From positions 186,001 through 250,000 of the forward strand of contig CAVOSJ010000006.1 in assembly GCA_963698885.1 (NCBI GenBank): 64,000 nucleotides of DNA, written 5' to 3'. A program made the position numbers and the translations under genes. The notes beneath the pieces are model-generated. The model did no database searches. It had not been told where the DNA came from and was given only the letters and a program-made list of their open reading frames with translations. Position 1 is the first letter of the stretch. The number at the start of each line of letters is the position of its first letter. Shown in pieces: positions 1-10,014 of the stretch. This DNA comes from JBARKJ01 sp963698885 (GTDB taxonomy: Bacteria; Nitrospirota; JACRHJ01).

Positions 1-1
1 G

Positions 2-1216
2 GCGGCGCGGCGGCTACGGAAAAGGGGGAACGGCGGGGACTGCAAACGAATGGGGAGCATGTCAACTCCGGGGACGACGCCGTCGGAGAAGTCCCTTAAG
101 ACCGTGACGCTCGACCCGCGCGAGAGGATGCTTGCGAACGTGGCGACCACCCAGGCGCGTGAGGAATCGATTTCCCAGGATGTCGATACGGTGGGCAAGA
201 TCGCCGTGGACGAGAAGGGCATCCGGAAAATCTCCTCGCGGTACGCCGGACGGATTGAAAAACTGGCGGTGAATTTCACCGGGCAGTACGTGAGAAAAGG
301 CCAGGAAATTTTCTCCATATACAGCCCGGATATGGTGACGGCCCAGAAAGAATATCTTATCGCCAAGGCATCGGCCGCGCGGCTTAAGTCTGCCGATTTC
401 CCGGAAATAGCGTCCGGGTCGGAGGGCGTGCTGGACGCGGCCAGGACGAGGATGAAGCTCTGGGGCCTGACCAACGCGCAGATACGCAGGCTGGACGCGA
501 CCGGAGAAGTGAATAACACCGTCTCGGTTTACTCCCCCGTATCCGGGACGGTCACGGACATGAAGGCGAGAGCCGGCGATTACGTGACGGAGGGCGGGGA
601 GGTCTTCACGGTATCCGACCTCTCCCGCGTATGGATGGAGGCGGAGGTTTACGAATACGAGTTCTCGAAGGTATCGCTCGGCTCGCGGGTGGAGGTCACG
701 GCGGAGGCATATCCGGGCAGGGTATTTTGGGGGACGGTGTCGTTCATAGACCCCACAGTGAACCCGGAGAGCAGGACGGTGCGGGTCCGGGCGGAGCTGC
801 CTAACAGAAACGGGATGTTGAAGCCTGAGATGTTCGTGACGGCGAAGCTTCTGTCGAAGCCCGTCAGGGGAGTCGTCGTCCCGGCCTCCGCGGTCCTTTA
901 TACCGGCAAGGGCAACGTGGCATGGGTGGAGGAAAAGCCAAACGTGTTCACCATGCGAAACGTCACCACCGGCCTTCGCTCGGGAGATGACTTCCAGATA
1001 CTGGCCGGGCTGAAGCCGGGCGAGCGCGTCGTTACCCAGGGCGGGTTCTTAATCGATTCCGAAGCCCAGCTCGAGCAGAGCGCGGGCGGGGGGGGCGGCG
1101 CGGGCGGCATGGCCAATATGCCGGGCATGGAACAGCCGGGCAAGGGGACGGCCAAACCCTCGCCAAAACAGCCGCCGGCGAAGCAGAGTCATGCCGGGGA
1201 TGAACATGTAACATGA
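2..1216 (+). CDS. RND efflux periplasmic adaptor, CusB-like (5' end outside window)
   Basis: Periplasmic membrane-fusion subunit of a heavy-metal (Cu/Ag-type) RND pump, linking the inner-membrane transporter to an outer-membrane channel. The barrel-sandwich and beta-barrel regions are recognisable (YAGRIEKLAVNFTGQYV, YSPVSGTVTDMKARAG, AEAYPGRVFWGTVSFIDP). The frame is open to the window edge and no signal peptide follows the first ATG at 50, so the gene probably starts upstream. The C-terminal tail is Met/His/Gly-rich (MANMPGM, HAGDEH), which could bind metal. Its stop overlaps the transporter start by four bases (ATGA), so the two are translationally coupled. CusB identity is by family resemblance; the transported metal is not determined. 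Confidence 0.85.
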   Translation, partial: AARRLRKRGNGGDCKRMGSMSTPGTTPSEKSLKTVTLDPRERMLANVATTQAREESISQDVDTVGKIAVDEKGIRKISSRYAGRIEKLAVNFTGQYVRKGQEIFSIYSPDMVTAQKEYLIAKASAARLKSADFPEIASGSEGVLDAARTRMKLWGLTNAQIRRLDATGEVNNTVSVYSPVSGTVTDMKARAGDYVTEGGEVFTVSDLSRVWMEAEVYEYEFSKVSLGSRVEVTAEAYPGRVFWGTVSFIDPTVNPESRTVRVRAELPNRNGMLKPEMFVTAKLLSKPVRGVVVPASAVLYTGKGNVAWVEEKPNVFTMRNVTTGLRSGDDFQILAGLKPGERVVTQGGFLIDSEAQLEQSAGGGGGAGGMANMPGMEQPGKGTAKPSPKQPPAKQSHAGDEHVT

Positions 1217-4200
1217 TAAATAAAATTATCGAGTACTCCGCAAAAAACAGGCTTATCGTCCTGTCGCTTTTCGCCCTGATAATAATCTGGGGCGTATGGG
1301 CGCTGTACAGGACGCCGCTCGACGCCATACCCGACCTCTCCGACAACCAGGTCATCGTCTATACCGAGTGGCCGGGCAGAAGCCCCGAGACTATCGAGGA
1401 CCAGATAACCTACCCGCTGGTAACCAGGCTTCAGGGCGTGCCGAAGGTCCGGGTGGTACGCGCGACGTCGGCGTTCGGCTTCTCACTCATCTACGTCATC
1501 TTCGACGACGACGCGGATATCTACTGGGCCAGGACAAGGGTCCTGGAGAGGCTTAACTACGCTTCCTCGGAACTGCCCGCGGGGGTAAAGCCGGCACTCG
1601 GTCCCGACGGTACGGGGGTCGGGCAGGTTTACTGGTACACACTGGAAGGCGACGGCTACGACCTGGCAAGCCTTCGGGCCATACAGGACTGGTACGTCCG
1701 CTACCAGCTCAATGCCGTGCCGGGCGTGTCGGAAGTCGCCTCCATGGGCGGGTTCGTGAAGCAGTACGAGGTGGACCTGGACCCGAACAAGGTGCAGGCC
1801 TACCACGTCAGCACCACGGACATCACGGACGCCATAAAGAAGAGCAACAGCGAGGTCGAGGGGAACCTGTTCGACAAAAGCTCTATGTCTTTTATGGTAC
1901 GAGGACTGGGATATATCAAGGGAATACACGACCTGGAAAACGTGCAGGTGGCCGTCCACGGCGGGACGCCGATATTCGTGAAGGACATAGGCCGGGTGCA
2001 GATGGGCGTGCAGACCAGGCGCGGCCTTATAGAGAAGGACGGGAATGGGAGAGGCGGTCGGCGGCATCGTGGTAATGCGCTACGGAGAGAACGCAAGCCA
2101 GGTAATCGAACGCGTAAAGGCAAAAATAGCCGAGATACAGCCGGGGCTCCCCAAGGGGGTAAGGATCGTCGCCTCTTACGACCGCTCGGATTTGATAGGC
2201 CGCGCGGTGCATACCTTAAAACGCGCGTTGACCGAAGAATCGATAATCGTCTCTCTCGTGATGCTGGTGTTCCTCCTGCACTTCCCCAGCGCGATAGTCA
2301 TCGTCCTGACGCTCCCCATCGCGGTGCTGATCGCGTTCATAACCATGAAATATATGGGCATCACCTCCAACATCATGTCCCTGGGCGGCATCGCGATAGC
2401 CATCGGCGTCCTTGTGGACGCGGGCGTTATCATGGTGGAGAACTGCTACCGCCACCTCTCCGAGCTGACGCCGGAGGAGAGGGAGTCCCGGCGGCTGGAA
2501 GTCGTGATAATGTCGGCCCGGCAGGTCGGGCGCGCGATATTCTTCTCGCTTGCCATCATAGTTCTGTCCTTCGTCCCGGTCTTCATGCTTACCGGCCAGG
2601 AGGGTAAGCTATTCCATCCGCTCGCCTTCACGAAGACCTTCTCGATGGCGGGCTCCGCCGTAATCGCCATTACCCTGGTGCCGGTGCTGATGTACTACCT
2701 TATCCGGGGAAAGATGCCGCCGGAATCCAGTAACCCGGTGTCGCAGTTCTTCATCGCGCTTTACTCACCTGTAATCAGGTGGGCGCTCAAATACAAGAAG
2801 ACGGTCATCCTCTTGAACGTCCTGGCGCTGGTGTTGGCGATATTCATTTACGCGGGGCTGGGACGCGAGTTCATGCCATCTCTTGACGAGGGAAGCCTGC
2901 TCTACATGCCCACCACCCTTCCTCCGGTATCGATGACGGAGGCGAAGCGGCTTATCACGGTGCAGGACTCGATTATAAAGTCCGTGCCGGAGGTGGACCA
3001 TGTGCTGGGTAAGGTCGGGCGCGCCGATACCGCCACGGACCCGGCTCCGGTCAGCATGTTCGAGACCCTGATACTGCTGAAGCCGAAAGAGCAGTGGCGG
3101 CCCGGGTTGACCAAGGCGGACATTATGGACGAACTGTCGGGAAAACTTAAGATACCCGGCGTCTCCGAGGGCTGGACCCAGCCCATCATAAACCGTATAC
3201 AGATGCTGAATTCCGGCGTGCGGACGGACATCGGCGTGAAAATAATGGGGAATAATTTAGATGTCTTAAACTCACTCGCCCTGCAGGCGCAGGGGATACT
3301 GGAGAAAGTCCCCGGAGCGGCCGACCTCTACGCCGAGCGGGTAACGGGCGGGGAGTACCTGGACATAAAGGTGGACCGGGAGGCCGCGGCCCGCTACGGG
3401 CTGAAGGCCGGGGACGTGCAGGAGATAATAGAGAGCGCGATAGGCGGGATGGACGTAACCAAGACCGTGGAGGGCAGGGAGCGGTTCCCCGTCGTAGTCC
3501 GGTACGCGCGCGACTTCCGGGATAACCTGGACGCGCTGGAGAGGGTGCAGGTGCCCGTGAACATGGGGAAAACGCATATACCGCTGGCAGAGCTTGCGTC
3601 CATTAAGGTAGACCCCGGCCCGGACATGATCAGCTCGGAGAACGGGCTGCTGCGCTCCGTGGTCTTCCTGAACGTGCGCGGGCGGGACATGGGCTCTTTC
3701 GTGGAGGAGGCGAAGGCGAAGCTTGACGCGGGGCTTAAACTCCCGCCGGGATATTACGTCAACTGGTCGGGCACCTGGGAGAACCAGGTACGCGCCGCGA
3801 AGCGGCTTCGCATCCTGGTCCCGTTAGGCCTGGCGATAATCTTCATCCTGCTCTATTTCACGTTCCATTCCGCAAAAGAAGCGGCGATGGTCATGCTGTC
3901 GGTGCCGTTCGCGCTGGTCGGCGGGATATATCTCGTCTCGGCTTTGGGCTACAACATGTCCGTCGCCGTGTGGGTCGGGTTTATCGCGCTCTACGGCGTG
4001 GCGGTGGAGACGGGCGTGGTGATGGTCATATACCTGCACGAGGCGCTCGACAAGAAGATACTCGCCGGGGCCGTCACCGAGAAAGACATCTACGATGCGA
4101 CGTTCGAAGGCGCGGTGCTTAGGCTCCGGCCTAAACTGATGACGGTATCGGTCGCGCTGATGGGACTTCTCCCTATCATGTGGTCGTCCGGCACAGGCTC

Positions 4201-4351
4201 CGACGTCATGAAGCCTATCGCCGCGCCGATGATCGGCGGGATGATCACCTCCGCCGTGCACGTTTTGATAATGACCCCGGTAATATTCGTCCTGATGAAG
4301 TCGCGCGATTTGAAAAAAGGCAGGCTAAAGACCTCCGACATGAAGCATTAA
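1213..4351 (+). CDS. cusA: CusA/CzcA-family heavy-metal RND efflux transporter (one frameshift)
   Basis: Inner-membrane proton-driven transporter that exports heavy-metal cations with the adaptor encoded just before it. The N-terminus (NRLIVLSLFALIIIWGVWAL), the segment PLDAIPDLSDNQVIVYTEWPG and the stretch GGIAIAIGVLVDAGVIMVEN are typical of the HME-RND family. The frame shifts by +1 at about 2050, where one extra base follows a GGG codon. Rejoining gives about 1046 residues, the usual CusA length, with continuous homology (EKDGNG joined to EAVGGIVVMRYGENA). Whether the break is real or a read error cannot be decided here. The last codons lie just before a dispersed hairpin repeat. Confidence 0.9.
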
Positions 4352-4356
4352 GTTGA

Positions 4357-4407
4357 TTTTAAGCCCAGCTTTCTTTTGCTACTTTTCTTTCTCGAAAGAA
4401 AAAGTAG
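4357..4407. repeat. Two-hairpin intergenic repeat, copy 1 (half element)
   Basis: Only the linker and the second hairpin are present. The hairpin pairs CTACTTTTCTTTC with GAAAGAAAAAGTAG (4379-4407). It lies between the end of cusA and the convergent Ca2+ exchanger gene. Confidence 0.8.
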
Positions 4408-4412
4408 AGGTC

Positions 4413-5457
4413 TTATTTTAAAATAAACAAATAAAAAATAAACAGCGCGTAAAGCCCCCCGCAGGCGAGCAGTACGTGCGGCTTTATCTCCTTCTTTATC
4501 TTCAGCGTTAAGTATAGGCCCGATGCGGACAAAAGCGCGAGGACAGCGGATACCATCGTGGGGCCCGTTAAGTCCCAGTGCGTGAAGGCGACGCCGATGG
4601 CTACCGGGAAGCTGGCCTGAAATACCATCGCCCCGGTGATGTTCCCGATAGCAAGAGTGTCTTTTCGATCCCTTATCCAGAGCACGCTGTTCATCTTCTC
4701 CGGAAGCTCCGTCGCGATGGGCGTAACCAGCAGTGAGAGTATCAGGGTCGGCACGGAAAACATCCTGGCGACTTCCTGGACCGCGACGACGAAGTAGTGC
4801 GCGCCCGCCACGATAAGGCCTAAGGCAACGATTATCTGAAGCGATATAAACCGCTTTTTTGCGCGCTTGCTGTTAAAGAGCTTCGAGAGGTACAGGATAT
4901 CCAGCTCGCCGTGGCCTTCTCCTTTATGCCTGCAGCGAAACGTAAAGATAGACGCCGTAGGAGAGCATGAGACAGGCCGCGATAAAGTATCTTATAACGC
5001 CGTGCGGCGCGAACGTCGCTAAGCATGCGACCGAATAGACCCCTATGAAGAAGGCTAAATCCCTCTCTTTTACGGCCACGTCGAACTTCAGGGTTTTCTC
5101 GCGCCTGCCCTTTTTGTGGTAGTAAAAGACTGCCGCGCCTGTTACGCACATCGCAAGCGTCGCGAGCATGAAGGGTGCGCCCGCGATGGCCCCCACGGCC
5201 ACGTCCATGCCTTCCCTGTTACCCGCGATAAGGGCCAGGATGGGGATGGAGGTCTCCGGGAGCGCCGTGCCCACCGCCGCCAGCACGGAGCCGGTCGCGC
5301 CGCGGGATAAGTCCATCTTCTTCCCGGCCCATTCGACCCCGTTCGTGAAAAGCTCGCATGCGAAAAGTATTAGCGCAAGGCTTGCTACAAGAAGCAGTGG
5401 ATATAAGGAAATATTGAGCCATTTTCGTATCTTAAACAGGGGCGGGCGGACAGTCAA
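4413..5457 (-). CDS. Na+/Ca2+ exchanger family membrane protein (one frameshift)
   Basis: Cation:Ca2+ antiporter of the CaCA superfamily. Two related membrane halves carry the conserved acidic repeats: GTALPETSIPILALIAG in the first half and TPIATELPEKMNSVLWIRD in the second. The frame shifts by +1 near 4925-4935, in the cytoplasmic loop after YLYVSLQ; the loop continues as RHKGEGHGELDILYLSKLF. The joined product is about 348 residues, normal for the family. The start is a TTG at 5457 that overlaps the stop of the upstream DUF3943 gene by four bases, suggesting translational coupling. The transported ion is inferred from the family only. Confidence 0.85.
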
Positions 5458-6950
5458 GGCAAAAGGGACGGCTCCGGTTCATTTCCGTGCGATTTAATCG
5501 CTCCAAAAAACCTGTCGCTTAAATAAGTATAGAGGAGGCTGTAGGTTTCCACCGTCTGATGCACGCGCGGCTTGTTATCGTCGCCGCCGTCCCGGGTGGA
5601 CGAGAGGTACCGGAACCCGATCCCGTTGTTTCCGTAGAGCCTTAATGTGAAGACCCCGCTGTATCTGCCGATTAACTCTGTGCCGTGCGGACTTGTCCCG
5701 CCCAGCTCGCTGACATAATACTCGCGCGCGGCCCCTTCGACCATGGCAATATCGCCAAGGCTAAGGCCAAGCGAAACAAGCCCCTGAACAGTCGTCCCGT
5801 ATCTGTAGGTGCGGGGTCTTTGTTCCTTGTGGTTATCAATGCCCGCCGCGCCGTATCCCGCGCCGCCTGAAACGAAACCTTGCAAAGCCACCCCGGGAGA
5901 AGGACTTGACCGGAAGTCCGTGCCCAGGGATAAGGCCGTGCTGGATGCCTTGAATACATAAGGCGCCAGGTAGTCATAATTGCCGTATAGCCCCCAGACG
6001 CCTTTTAAATCCTTCCCAGCCTCATATCCGTCGCCTATGAGAAGTCCACGGGCCATGACATGTTCTATTTCATTTCCCGCCTGGGCAATGACTGATAAAT
6101 CGAAATTGAAATTATCAAATGGCCGCGTGTAACTATAGCCTTCTTTCCCGGGCAACCCGTAATCCATGACAAAATCGGCACTTGCTATGTTTTCGGGGAT
6201 CCCTTGTGTCCCATGCGAGTTTATATTGTCGCCTATCCTGAAACGCCAGAAATAGTCCGGGTCATAGCTTGGGAATAACGGCTTGAAGCGGTCGCCGAAG
6301 ACGAGGCGGTTCAAGCCGGTGGGCGGCGAAATCACCGCCGCTCCAATTTCGCGCCATAGCGGCGGCTTGCCGCCGCCGCCTTCAAGCACGAGGTTCGCCA
6401 TCCGGAAGAGCGGCTCGCCCAGGAAGTTTCCGCCTATCCCGGTCGCAACCATGTCGTTTATGGAAGGATTTGTATTTTCGCCGGCAGTCTCCCACATAAA
6501 ACTGCCCGCAAACGTATAAACGAACGATTCCCAGTAGCCAAGCCCCGAGGAGCGGGCAAAACCCTGGTAGACCGAACCCGCGTAAGGATGTGCAACCTGG
6601 TTTACTTCAAACGGGTCATGGTCTATTTCCCAGTGGCCGCCGGTTAGATGATTCCAGAAGGTACTGAAATTCGTGCTGTACGTCTTTTTCCCGTTTTTTA
6701 ATTTTTCCGGAAAAACAAGCCTGTCGAAAAGGTTCAGGGAGGCCTCAAACCCCACTATATCGAGGGCGGGGATAAGGTAGCTCTTGCTTTCGCCGGTGCC
6801 CCAGGTCCGTTTCTCGGGCGGGTTATCCGGATTATGCACGTTATCCGGGTTATATTGCGATACGGGCTCGAGGGCATATACCTGCCCTGCGAACGATACC
6901 GTGATAAGTGCCAAGAAAATAACGCAAAAAAAGGATAATTTCAGGTTCAT
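5454..6950 (-). CDS. DUF3943-type secreted/outer-membrane protein
   Basis: About 498 residues beginning MNLKLSFFCVIFLALITVS, a clear signal peptide ending near VYA-LEP. The stretch with NFSTFWNHLTGGHWEIDHD and AHPYAGSVYQGFARSSGLG resembles DUF3943, a family of uncharacterised envelope proteins. The C-terminal half alternates hydrophobic and polar residues in a way expected of beta strands (GIGFRYLSSTRDGG). An upstream ATG at 6980 would add ten residues before the signal peptide; the start at 6950 is preferred because it begins the signal sequence and has an AGGGG about ten bases upstream. It is cotranscribed with the Ca2+ exchanger (TTGA overlap). Function unknown. Confidence 0.7.
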   Translation of the reverse strand: MNLKLSFFCVIFLALITVSFAGQVYALEPVSQYNPDNVHNPDNPPEKRTWGTGESKSYLIPALDIVGFEASLNLFDRLVFPEKLKNGKKTYSTNFSTFWNHLTGGHWEIDHDPFEVNQVAHPYAGSVYQGFARSSGLGYWESFVYTFAGSFMWETAGENTNPSINDMVATGIGGNFLGEPLFRMANLVLEGGGGKPPLWREIGAAVISPPTGLNRLVFGDRFKPLFPSYDPDYFWRFRIGDNINSHGTQGIPENIASADFVMDYGLPGKEGYSYTRPFDNFNFDLSVIAQAGNEIEHVMARGLLIGDGYEAGKDLKGVWGLYGNYDYLAPYVFKASSTALSLGTDFRSSPSPGVALQGFVSGGAGYGAAGIDNHKEQRPRTYRYGTTVQGLVSLGLSLGDIAMVEGAAREYYVSELGGTSPHGTELIGRYSGVFTLRLYGNNGIGFRYLSSTRDGGDDNKPRVHQTVETYSLLYTYLSDRFFGAIKSHGNEPEPSLLP

Positions 6951-7071
6951 CCGGAATAAGCCCCTATAAGTGGTTATCATTTATAATGGTTATTCTTTTA
7001 ATAATACCTTAATATGCCGGTTAAGACCAATTCGACTGCCGGATCGGGGCCGCCGGACGATTAATTTGCGG

Positions 7072-7099
7072 TTGACAAAAATATAATTGCCGCTAAGAT
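7072..7099 (+). promoter_or_regulatory. Sigma70-type promoter for the two small genes
   Basis: TTGACA at 7072-7077, 16-base spacer, TAAGAT at 7094-7099. The predicted start near 7106 lies upstream of the GGAGG and the ATG at 7149 and excludes the ATG at 7104. Confidence 0.5.
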
Positions 7100-7148
7100 A
7101 GTCATGGTCGGAATTATGAATGTTGACTTCGCGGGAGGATTGGTTTTC

Positions 7149-7394
7149 ATGGCTTGGGAATGGCATATGATCGAGGAGGAGAAGGCGCTCCGGGCACTAA
7201 AGAAGATGGTGGAAGGGGCGGCTGTAAGGTTGAAGGAGCCGACTTTAAGCGAACTGGAGGCGGTACGGCTGATGGAGATTACCCGCACATGGGTATCGAA
7301 GGTATTCCCGGAGAAACTCCGGGCTTACGACGCGGTCTATAAGCCGCGCCTTGAGAACATCTATTACAGGAAGGCCGGCCATGAAGGACGATAA
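7149..7394 (+). CDS. Small protein of unknown function
   Basis: About 81 residues, highly charged and helical (MAWEWHMIEEEKALRALKK, then EPTLSELEAVRLMEITRTW). There is no signal peptide or membrane segment. The start at 7149 is chosen because GGGAGG lies about eleven bases upstream and a promoter ends just after 7104; ATGs at 7104 and 7116 are alternatives. Its end overlaps the next small gene by 14 bases, so the two are probably translated together. I do not recognise the family. Confidence 0.6.
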   Translation: MAWEWHMIEEEKALRALKKMVEGAAVRLKEPTLSELEAVRLMEITRTWVSKVFPEKLRAYDAVYKPRLENIYYRKAGHEGR

Positions 7395-7668
7395 ACTTGT
7401 GGAATCGCTTGAAGAATTGGCCGCCTCTCTCGGCGTTAAGGTAAATTACGAGAAGATTAAAAAACACACGGCGCGCCAGCCCAAGGGCGGCCTCTGCGTC
7501 GTAAAGGGCGAACCGCGTATTATCGTGCACCGGCCCCTTGCCGCGTCCGAGAGGGTCCAGGTCCTAATCGAGTCCCTCCAGGGATACGACATGGAGAACG
7601 TGTACATGACCCCTGAAGTCCGCCTGGCTATCGAAGGCGCCCTGCCGCTGCTGAAACAGGCAAATTAG
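7381..7668 (+). CDS. Small protein of unknown function
   Basis: About 95 residues (MKDDKLVESLEELAASLGVK... ending LPLLKQAN). The middle segment KGGLCVVKGEPRIIVHRPL looks like a short beta region flanked by helices, and VYMTPEVRLAIEGALPLL closes with a helix. The start at 7381 overlaps the preceding gene by 14 bases; an in-frame ATG at 7351 would lengthen the overlap and is less likely. The pairing with the upstream small gene suggests a shared role, which I cannot name. Confidence 0.65.
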   Translation: MKDDKLVESLEELAASLGVKVNYEKIKKHTARQPKGGLCVVKGEPRIIVHRPLAASERVQVLIESLQGYDMENVYMTPEVRLAIEGALPLLKQAN

Positions 7669-7685
7669 GTCCGCCCGCGTTACCG

Positions 7686-7734
7686 TCATTCCCGCCGGGG
7701 CACCCGCGTTGGCGTGGGTCGGGACGGGAATCCA
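7686..7734. repeat. Palindromic intergenic repeat (ATTCCCG...CGGGAAT)
   Basis: Outer arms CATTCCCG and CGGGAATCC enclose an inner hairpin with arms ACCCGCG and CGTGGGT. The outer arms match a second site at 44120-44139, so this is a REP-like repeat distinct from the two-hairpin family. Confidence 0.6.
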
Positions 7735-7763
7735 GATTTTTATAGAGTTTTAAGGAGGCGTCT

Positions 7764-8666
7764 ATGAGAAATCTGTTCCGGGTCTGGTCGTTTGCGGTAT
7801 TCATGCTTATCCTTGCCTCCGCGCCCGCGTGGGCAGTCAATATAACGTCCGCTTCCATCAATTACGACTACGACGCCGATCAGGTAACTATCACAGACAC
7901 GCAATTCTCACACCCTACCGTCTTTTTTGGTGGGAAAAAGTTAACGATGGTGGGGCCCGAGAGCCTTGTCTTCGACGGCGCAAATATCTGGCTGACAAAT
8001 TTTGGGGACAATACCGTAAAAAAGATACGGATATGGGACGGCGCCATCCTCGGCACCTGCACCGGGGGGACCTGGACATCTGCTATAGCTTTCGATGGCG
8101 CAAACATGTGTGTCGCGAGCGTGGGCGATAACACCGCGATCAAATTGCGGGCCCTTGACGGGACGACCATGGGCACCTACAGTGTAAGGGCTCATCCATT
8201 GGGGATAGCCTTCGACGGTGCAAACATCTGGGTGGCGAACTACCATGGTTCAACCGTTACAAAATTAAGCGCCCGTGATGGAACTGTCCTCGGCACCTTC
8301 CCAGTTGACAATCCGCGTTTTATAGCCTTTGATGGTGTCAATGTTTGGATAACGAATGATTCGCCGCATAACGGCGGCCTTACCGGAGGTGCTACCGTGA
8401 CAGTCTTAAAAGCCAGCGATGGTACTCCCGTGAGCTTCAGCCCTGTTACCGTGGGAGAAAATCCGGTGGGTATAGCCTTCGACGGCGCGAATATGTGGGT
8501 GGCGAATAATGTGGATTCCACAGTAACCAAGGTGAGGGCCTGCGACGGATCAATTTTGTGCACCTATACCGTGGGGCCCAATCCGGTTAGCGTCGCCTTC
8601 GATGGGGCAAACATCTGGGTTATGAGCACCAACAACGGCGCCGTGACCAGGATTCCCGTGCAGTAA
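7764..8666 (+). CDS. Secreted six-blade beta-propeller-like protein
   Basis: Signal peptide MRNLFRVWSFAVFMLILASA, cleaved after AWA, then about six repeats of roughly 40 residues with the pattern AFDGANIWVANxGxxTVTKLxAxDG. This repeat is typical of YncE/NHL-like beta-propellers, which usually bind proteins or carbohydrates outside the cytoplasm. A strong TAAGGAGG precedes the ATG. The protein is a close paralogue of the next gene, but between the start of an IPT/TIG-like domain (TITDTQFSHPTVFFGGKKL) and the first blade it lacks the rest of that domain, the collagen-like linker and one blade. An internal deletion after duplication is likely. Ligand unknown. Confidence 0.75.
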   Translation: MRNLFRVWSFAVFMLILASAPAWAVNITSASINYDYDADQVTITDTQFSHPTVFFGGKKLTMVGPESLVFDGANIWLTNFGDNTVKKIRIWDGAILGTCTGGTWTSAIAFDGANMCVASVGDNTAIKLRALDGTTMGTYSVRAHPLGIAFDGANIWVANYHGSTVTKLSARDGTVLGTFPVDNPRFIAFDGVNVWITNDSPHNGGLTGGATVTVLKASDGTPVSFSPVTVGENPVGIAFDGANMWVANNVDSTVTKVRACDGSILCTYTVGPNPVSVAFDGANIWVMSTNNGAVTRIPVQ

Positions 8667-8715
8667 ATGAATGAAAGAGCAAATTAAGTCCGTCCGGTTT
8701 TAAGGAGGCTCGTCT

Positions 8716-9966
8716 TTGAGAAATCTGTTCCGGGTCTGGTCGTTGACGGTTTTCATGCTTATCCTTGCCTCCGCGCCCGCTTGGGCGGCTATTGATATCT
8801 GGTCAGCTTCCATAAATTACACCACCAACCAAATAACCATAACTGGCAAGCAATTCTCTTTAAAGCCAAACGTTTTTTTTGATGGAAAGAAATTAGCAAT
8901 AGTGGGGACTCCATCCGGGACAAACATAACCGCCCAACTACCTGACGGCGTTACGCCAGGTACATATGAATTACGGGTCACCAGCCGCATAGGCATGACG
9001 GACAGGTATGAAGTGACATACGGCACTGAAGGGCCGCAGGGGGAAGCAGGGCCGACGGGCATGGGTTTACTGGAAATGAGAGCGGCGTTACTGCATTGGT
9101 ATCCCCAGACATTCCAAATTGAGGCTGTCCCATTCGGCGTAGCCTTCGACGGCGCAAATATCTGGGTGGCGAACAGTGGTGTCGGCGGCAAAGCCGTAAT
9201 AAAGCTGCGTGCCAGCGATGGCTCTCTCGTCGGCACCTACCCCGTGGGAAATGGGTCCAGTAACTTAGCCTTCGACGGTGCAAATATCTGGGTGGCAAAT
9301 AACGGCGACAATACCGTGACAAAATTGCGCGCCAGCGATGGTACGAATTTGGGCACCTACCCAGTGGGGGGCGGCCCCTATGGCATAGCTTTCGATGGAG
9401 CAAATATCTGGGTGACAAATAATGGCAACAACACCGTGACCAAATTGAGGGCAAGTGACGGCTCCATGCTGGGTACTTACTCTGTAGGGACTGGTCCATT
9501 AGGCTTGGCCTTCGACGGGACAAATATCTGGGTGGCTAACTATCATGGTTCCACCGTGACCAAGTTAAGCGCCAGTGACGGAACCGTCCTTAACACCTTC
9601 GCAGTTGACAATCCCACTAATATCGCGTTTGATGGCGTCAATGTTTGGATAACAAATAGTTTGCCGTATGGCGGCGGCGGGCCCCTAGGCACCACTGTGA
9701 CTGTCTTGAAAGCAAGCGATGGTTCTCCCGTGGGCTTCAGCCCTGTTACAGTGGGAGAAAGTCCGTATGGTATAGCCTTCGACGGCGCGAATATGTGGGC
9801 GGCGAATAATGCGGGTTCCACTGTAACCAAAGTGCGGGCTAGCGACGGAATCATCCTGGGGACTTGCACTGTGGGGAATAATCCCAATAGCATAGCCTTC
9901 GACGGCACAAACATCTGGGTAACTAATGATGGCAGCGCCTCCGTGACCAAAATCCCCGCGCAGTAA
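8716..9966 (+). CDS. Secreted IPT/TIG plus seven-blade beta-propeller protein
   Basis: The TTG start at 8716 follows TAAGGAGG; the signal peptide (LRNLFRVWSLTVFMLILASA) is nearly identical to that of the upstream paralogue. After cleavage comes an IPT/TIG-like domain (ASINYTTNQITITGKQFS to PGTYELRVTSR), a short collagen-like spacer GPQGEAGPTG, and seven repeats of about 40 residues (GIAFDGANIWVTNNGNNTVT and variants), enough for one closed seven-bladed propeller. It is probably periplasmic or surface-exposed. High DNA similarity between blades and to the neighbour indicates recent tandem duplication. The ligand cannot be inferred. Confidence 0.75.
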   Translation: MRNLFRVWSLTVFMLILASAPAWAAIDIWSASINYTTNQITITGKQFSLKPNVFFDGKKLAIVGTPSGTNITAQLPDGVTPGTYELRVTSRIGMTDRYEVTYGTEGPQGEAGPTGMGLLEMRAALLHWYPQTFQIEAVPFGVAFDGANIWVANSGVGGKAVIKLRASDGSLVGTYPVGNGSSNLAFDGANIWVANNGDNTVTKLRASDGTNLGTYPVGGGPYGIAFDGANIWVTNNGNNTVTKLRASDGSMLGTYSVGTGPLGLAFDGTNIWVANYHGSTVTKLSASDGTVLNTFAVDNPTNIAFDGVNVWITNSLPYGGGGPLGTTVTVLKASDGSPVGFSPVTVGESPYGIAFDGANMWAANNAGSTVTKVRASDGIILGTCTVGNNPNSIAFDGTNIWVTNDGSASVTKIPAQ

Positions 9967-9979
9967 ATTTCAAATTTCC

Positions 9980-10008
9980 CTGCCTTTTTCCCCATATTCC
10001 GCTATAAT
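9980..10008 (+). promoter_or_regulatory. Promoter with -10 six bases before the start codon
   Basis: TATAAT at 10003-10008 ends six bases before the ATG at 10015; the -35 near 9980 is poor. With normal spacing transcription would begin at the ATG, giving a leaderless mRNA. No ribosome-binding site is present. Confidence 0.5.
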
Positions 10009-10014
10009 TTAATA

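Noticed and set aside
8000..9960. Regularly spaced repeats of about 120 bases, CRISPR-like at first sight
   Set aside because: The repeats are in-frame coding blades (AFDGANIWVAN...) without unique spacers; they encode a beta-propeller.
9543..9995. Long open frames on the minus strand across the propeller genes
   Set aside because: They arise from the repeated blade codons, have no ribosome-binding sites and oppose clear signal-peptide genes.
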